NCBI GenBank assembly: GCA_946803715.1
Contig: CAMPET010000390.1
Coordinates: forward strand, 1-11,666
Origin: Beroe ovata
Lineage: Eukaryota; Ctenophora; Nuda; Beroida; Beroidae
Direction: 5' to 3'
DNA: 11,666 bases
The notes below the pieces were generated by a model. It saw only the letters and a program-made list of their open reading frames with translations. It had not been told where the DNA came from and did no database searches. The position numbers were made by a program, and so were the translations under genes. Of this stretch, positions 8,981-11,666 are shown one piece after another (positions within the stretch are counted from its first letter, which is position 1; each line of letters starts with the position of its first letter).

Positions 8981-9054
8981 CACTGTTCCTCGCGCGCGCC
9001 TTCATATTTCGGCGCGGCCTTCGATGAACTTGAAGGCGCGCGCGAGAAACAGTG
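8981..9054. repeat. CpG-rich inverted repeat (23-bp arms, 28-nt loop)
   Basis: The left arm 8981-9003 begins CACTGTTCCTCGCGCGCG and the right arm 9032-9054 is its reverse complement at 22 of 23 positions. The loop 9004-9031 contains a shorter TTCAT/ATGAA pairing overlapping the left arm. It lies in a CpG-rich block (about 8805-9070) unlike the AT-rich sequence around it. It could be a promoter-associated island, a small fold-back element or an RNA hairpin. Confidence 0.8.
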
Positions 9055-9453
9055 AACGTATAGCATTCGGCAACGCATCACAGTGCGGAGTCTTATCGGA
9101 CATCGGTATCCAGACACAGTAGCATTGACTCGATTTGGGATTTGAGGTTAAAATTTAAATTTCACATCGATATCGGGTCGATGCAGATCAGATCAAGCTG
9201 AGCTGACCAAGGGTCCGGGCGTATTGCCCAAGTACTCTAACTCAGCCGATCCTTAACTCGAGTCGAAGTTCACAAAAACATCACTCTATGGCTGTCGCAG
9301 ACGTGGTAACTGTAAGGTCAAATCTCAAATTCCCTGAAAGTGAGCACACACACACACACATCACAGATCACCGAGTTTCATTTTGCCCTCCATTTAGCAC
9401 TCACACAAACCAGTGGTTTTGGAACTGAGTCAGTCACACAAATCTCCCAATGT

Positions 9454-11562
9454 TTAAGTGTCGTGTTTGTCTGTCAGCCCGTTGTACGGTAACCGAGGCA
9501 GCTGCCTCGGTCGATCAGCCCTCTCCTTCATGTTGTTGATCTTGACACTATTCCCCTCAGTTGACACGTTGTTCACACCGTTCCCCGCACCTGTCTTCTT
9601 GTTGACACCATTGCCCTCACTCGCAGCGACGTTGTTGACACCATTGCCCTCACTGGACATCTTGACGCCGCCATCGTAAGGACGACAGACGGCCATGTGA
9701 CGAAGCTTCCGTGTCATCTCTTTGTTTGCGTTCAGCTTTTTGATGGTGAAGGAGTCTTGGAATTTGGAGATGATGATGGTCATTGGGAATGCAATGACAA
9801 CAATCCCAAATAGGACAACCAAACTACCCGCTAGTCGGCCAACCATGGTCCTGGAATATTCGGGGTGAGTATAATATACGGGGTGTGGAATATCCGGGGA
9901 GTGTAATATCGGGCATTGTAGAGGCCCGATGTTCCTGTTACTCACTTGGGATAGAGGTCTCCGTATCCCACAGTGGTGACCGTCACCACTGCCCACCAGC
10001 ACCCGTGTAGAATAGAGTTAAACCCGCTTGAGTCTAGGACAATGTTACCCGACAACAACTCCTCCTGGATGTGGCGATGAGGTGTCAAGAGTGAGAGTCA
10101 TTGACACCACTTTCATGCGGCATGTTGCGTGCACAATATGACACAACTCTCTAGAGATATATGTGGTTACCTTGGAAACGTTGAACTCGATGAAATACAT
10201 GATGGTTCCAACAAGGAGTATGACAACAGCTACCACTCCAATGAGGACCACAAACTCCTGTTTTGCAGACGACACCACCTGGTAACGTGGTTAAACAGTT
10301 ACCATGGTAACGCATGAGTCATCATCTCGTTACCCTGGTAACAGAGTAAGACTGTACTTACCCCCATTACTTCCGTTAATTGTGTGCTGTGCCTGACAAT
10401 TTTCAGTACACGAACAACGCGTACAACACGGCAGATCTGAAATATCCCACGTAAGTTTGGAGATGAGCCAACACGATACGCAGTTATCTCATTGACTAGA
10501 GTGAGAGAACAAAAGTTTCATCAATTAGAAATAATTGCTAATTCATACAAAGTACAAACCCACTGAGTAATTAATAGTCTAATTCTAAATGAGCGTATTC
10601 ATGATAACAAATTGAAATGGCTTTGAGTACATAGACGAGAACGGTTATTACAATTATTGAGGGATTAGGATCGTGCAAGTAAGAGATCAGCTCAAATCTG
10701 TGTGGCAGAATGTAACTCAAATCCCACAAGTCTCACACAGTTGAGCTGACCACCTCAAACCTGAATGATCACAACCTCCTCTAGATAGTTAGGAGAGAGA
10801 GAGAGAGAGGGCCAGCAACAGGATAGTGCGAGTGTGAAATGGGCTTGTCAGCGATATATCCTACCTATACTCATACGAACTAGCGCGTGTGGGGCGGGGG
10901 CTTATACTGCTCCACAGATGCGGACCACCTGCCTCAGTGACCCGGGGACCATTGGAGGGAGTTATAACAGAAGTGAGAATGATCGAGCAAGAGGAGTCAG
11001 GGGGAATGAGGAGTCGAGAGAGACTGGTGACAGAGAGAAGTGGACTGAGTCATAGTGGACAGTGTGCACTGGACAGTTGCTATCGCATGAACATATCGAA
11101 CTGTGATTCTCAACTTGAGTATGCGGAAAAAAAGGCATTGCAAAGTCTGAAATTTGATGTCCTGTTATTGGTCCTCGAAGTCACTGGGCAAGTCAGCAGG
11201 AAAGTGTACCTGTGTACTATAGGTATTGTTAGATAAATCCCAGCAGTCACCACCCCCCGTCACACCGACCAATCATACCATATATGGCAACATACCAAAT
11301 ATGGTAGCATACCGTATATGGTAAGACTGGAGACAGTGTGTGCGTGAGGCGTGGCAACATTATGAGAGAGTAACTAAAGAAGAGGAATGAAGGAAAGATG
11401 CTAGGTACCCTGAGAACCTTGAGAGCAAAAAACTGTGGAGGGGGCAGGCCTCTGGTTGTGATGAACACGACTAGCTCCACGTAGAATGGAGCCACAGCCA
11501 GCAGATCCATAATGTTGAGGGGCTTCGCGAAGAACCTCCTCTTGTGGGGCCACGTTGAAAAC
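9454..11562 (-). CDS. Voltage-gated K+ channel alpha subunit (Kv, Shaker superfamily), 3' part: S3 to C-terminus
   Basis: Five exons (minus strand): 11409-11562, 10362-10436, 10171-10278, 9946-10064, 9454-9850. All junctions are GT-AG and phases agree; they give 283 residues to a TAA stop at 9454-9456. Order: end of S2-S3 linker and S3 ([18 protein letters not shown]); S4 ([18 protein letters not shown]), charges every third residue as R1-R4, K5, R6; S4-S5 linker and S5, the same length as in Shaker; a turret with an N-V-S sequon; pore helix and filter [16 protein letters not shown]6 with [11 protein letters not shown]; a hydrophilic tail with GNGVN repeats. It should form tetrameric plasma-membrane channels that open on depolarisation and pass K+. 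T1, S1 and S2 are outside the window. Odd: the S6 hinge reads P-M-T, not the Shaker P-V-P. The filter and S4 make the family call very safe; the Kv subfamily is not resolved. Confidence 0.95.
9853..9915. repeat. Short tandem repeat filling a Kv intron
   Basis: Four degenerate units of 16-18 bp, marked by AATAT at 9855, 9873, 9889 and 9905, each followed by CGGG or similar. They take up about two thirds of the 95-nt intron 9851-9945 between the pore exon and the S6 exon. Confidence 0.7.
9946..10064 (-). other. Kv exon encoding turret, pore helix and selectivity filter
   Basis: A 119-nt exon entered in phase 0 and left two bases into a codon. It encodes a turret of about 20 residues, then [20 protein letters not shown]. 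Both tryptophans of the pore helix and the T-V-G-Y-G-D filter are intact, so K+ selectivity is expected. The proline usual before the pore helix (S-I-P-x-A-F-W-W) is replaced: the sequence reads S-I-L-H-G-C-W-W. Confidence 0.93.
10298..10342. promoter_or_regulatory. Pair of RFX/X-box-like palindromes in Kv intron
   Basis: GTTACCATGGTAAC at 10298-10311 is a perfect palindrome matching the X-box form GTHNYY-AT-RRNAAC. GTTACCCTGGTAAC at 10329-10342 differs at one central base. Both lie in the 83-nt intron 10279-10361. Function is inferred from consensus only. Confidence 0.4.
10362..10436 (-). other. Kv exon encoding most of the S4 voltage sensor
   Basis: A 75-nt phase-0 exon too short for simple ORF finding. 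Acceptor is TTTCAG, donor GTAAGT. It encodes [20 protein letters not shown] and five more residues. Joined to the previous exon end (ALKVLR) it restores the full R-x-x-R ladder, which aligns without gaps to Shaker S4. This confirms the 972-nt intron 10437-11408 between them. Confidence 0.93.
10437..11408 (-). other. Kv intron between S3 and S4 exons (972 nt), content noted
   Basis: No coding exon found on either strand. It holds a GA microsatellite (about 10793-10810), an imperfect inverted repeat (10687-10704 with 10734-10749, two-base bulge), a GGACAGTG/CACTGGACAG motif cluster near 11057-11078 that resembles sequence near 5238-5282, and the triple CArG-like array at 11278-11321. Confidence 0.75.
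11278..11321. promoter_or_regulatory. Three CArG-like boxes in 17-bp register
   Basis: CCATATATGG (11278-11287) and CCAAATATGG (11295-11304) both fit the SRF consensus CC(A/T)6GG. CCGTATATGG (11312-11321) has one mismatch. They sit exactly 17 bp apart as a small tandem repeat in the S3-S4 intron of the Kv gene. Binding is inferred only from consensus; a chance AT-rich tandem repeat is the alternative. Confidence 0.4.
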
Positions 11563-11666
11563 CTGGGGGAAAAGAGGGAGTACCGAATGAGGGAGTATGG
11601 GAGTGAGTAGGAGCTAGGATAGGGAGTTAGGGAGTGGGGGAGTGAGTAGGGATGGGTTAGGGAGTG
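11563..11666. repeat. Purine-rich GGGAGT-type simple repeat in Kv intron
   Basis: Degenerate GGGAGT, GGAGTGAGTAGG and TTAGGGAGTG units run from about 11575 to the window edge. This is intronic sequence upstream (minus strand) of the S3 exon; it ends at acceptor CCCCCAG at 11563-11569. Confidence 0.65.

Larger units (their letters stand above)
8354..9453. other. Intergenic region between Kv stop and USF3-like start
   Basis: No supported gene. It must hold the Kv 3'UTR and the USF3-like promoter and 5'UTR. Visible items: a CA microsatellite (about 9346-9360); a CpG-rich block with a hairpin (about 8805-9070); a minus-strand AATAAA at about 8705-8710, some 745 nt past the Kv stop and uncertain as its poly(A) signal; a 34-bp tandem repeat (8558-8625); and a minus-strand TATATA-containing stretch near 8471-8477, about 120 nt before the USF3-like ATG, a weak TATA-box candidate. 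Confidence 0.6.

Noticed and set aside
8657-9122. Plus-strand ORFs in the CpG-rich intergenic block
   Set aside because: Two overlapping frames with no recognisable domain, spanning an inverted repeat; no splice or start context supports them.
9181-9260. Possible tRNA in a GC-rich segment
   Set aside because: I could not form acceptor, D, anticodon and T arms together; no A-box and B-box pair is evident.
9454-10002. A single 182-residue minus-strand ORF as an independent gene
   Set aside because: Its first part reads the pore exon in the wrong frame and runs through the 95-nt intron; correct splicing at 9945/9851 joins [10 protein letters not shown] to S6 in frame.
11610-11666. Telomeric TTAGGG repeat
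   Set aside because: TTAGGG occurs only scattered within degenerate GGGAGT repeats; there is no regular hexamer array.

Overview
The window is animal nuclear DNA carrying parts of three intron-rich protein genes, all on the minus strand. I rebuilt them by joining exons at GT-AG boundaries where reading frame and family similarity agree. Introns are short (about 75-330 nt, with a few of 550-970 nt). A voltage-gated K+ channel and a USF-type bHLH-zipper point to a metazoan with a compact genome, plausibly an early-branching one such as a sponge. The sequence alone does not fix the species.

Reading leftward (5' to 3' on the minus strand): 9454-11562 is the 3' half of a Kv channel gene (S3, S4 voltage sensor, S5, pore, S6, C-tail; its N-terminus lies beyond the right edge). 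8354-9453 is intergenic, with a CpG-rich hairpin region and a small tandem repeat. 4676-8353 is a ten-exon, 736-residue transcription factor with an N-terminal bHLH-leucine zipper and a long Gln/Thr/Val-rich tail, most like USF3. 4084-4675 is intergenic. 754-4083 is the first 345 codons of the Spb1/FTSJ3 ribosome-biogenesis RNA 2'-O-methyltransferase. 1-460 is a second, about 2% diverged copy of the end of exon 7, intron 7 and most of exon 8 of the USF3-like gene.

Three single N characters (461, 3377, 5372) each lie beside duplicated sequence. Two of them break the order of gene parts: USF3-like exon 9 starts twice around 5372, and FTSJ3 stops at 461, where USF3-like exon 7/8 sequence reappears. 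The simplest reading is that two haplotypes or overlapping contigs were joined end to end. A real local duplication is the alternative. The coding differences between the copies are almost all synonymous.

The genes have unrelated jobs (membrane excitability, transcription, rRNA methylation) and nothing suggests an operon. The most interesting non-coding signals are repeated RFX/X-box-like palindromes in FTSJ3 and Kv introns, a triple CArG-like array in a Kv intron, a CpG-rich perfect-stem hairpin between genes, and a tandemly duplicated fold-back (MITE-like) element. I found no convincing wholly new system.
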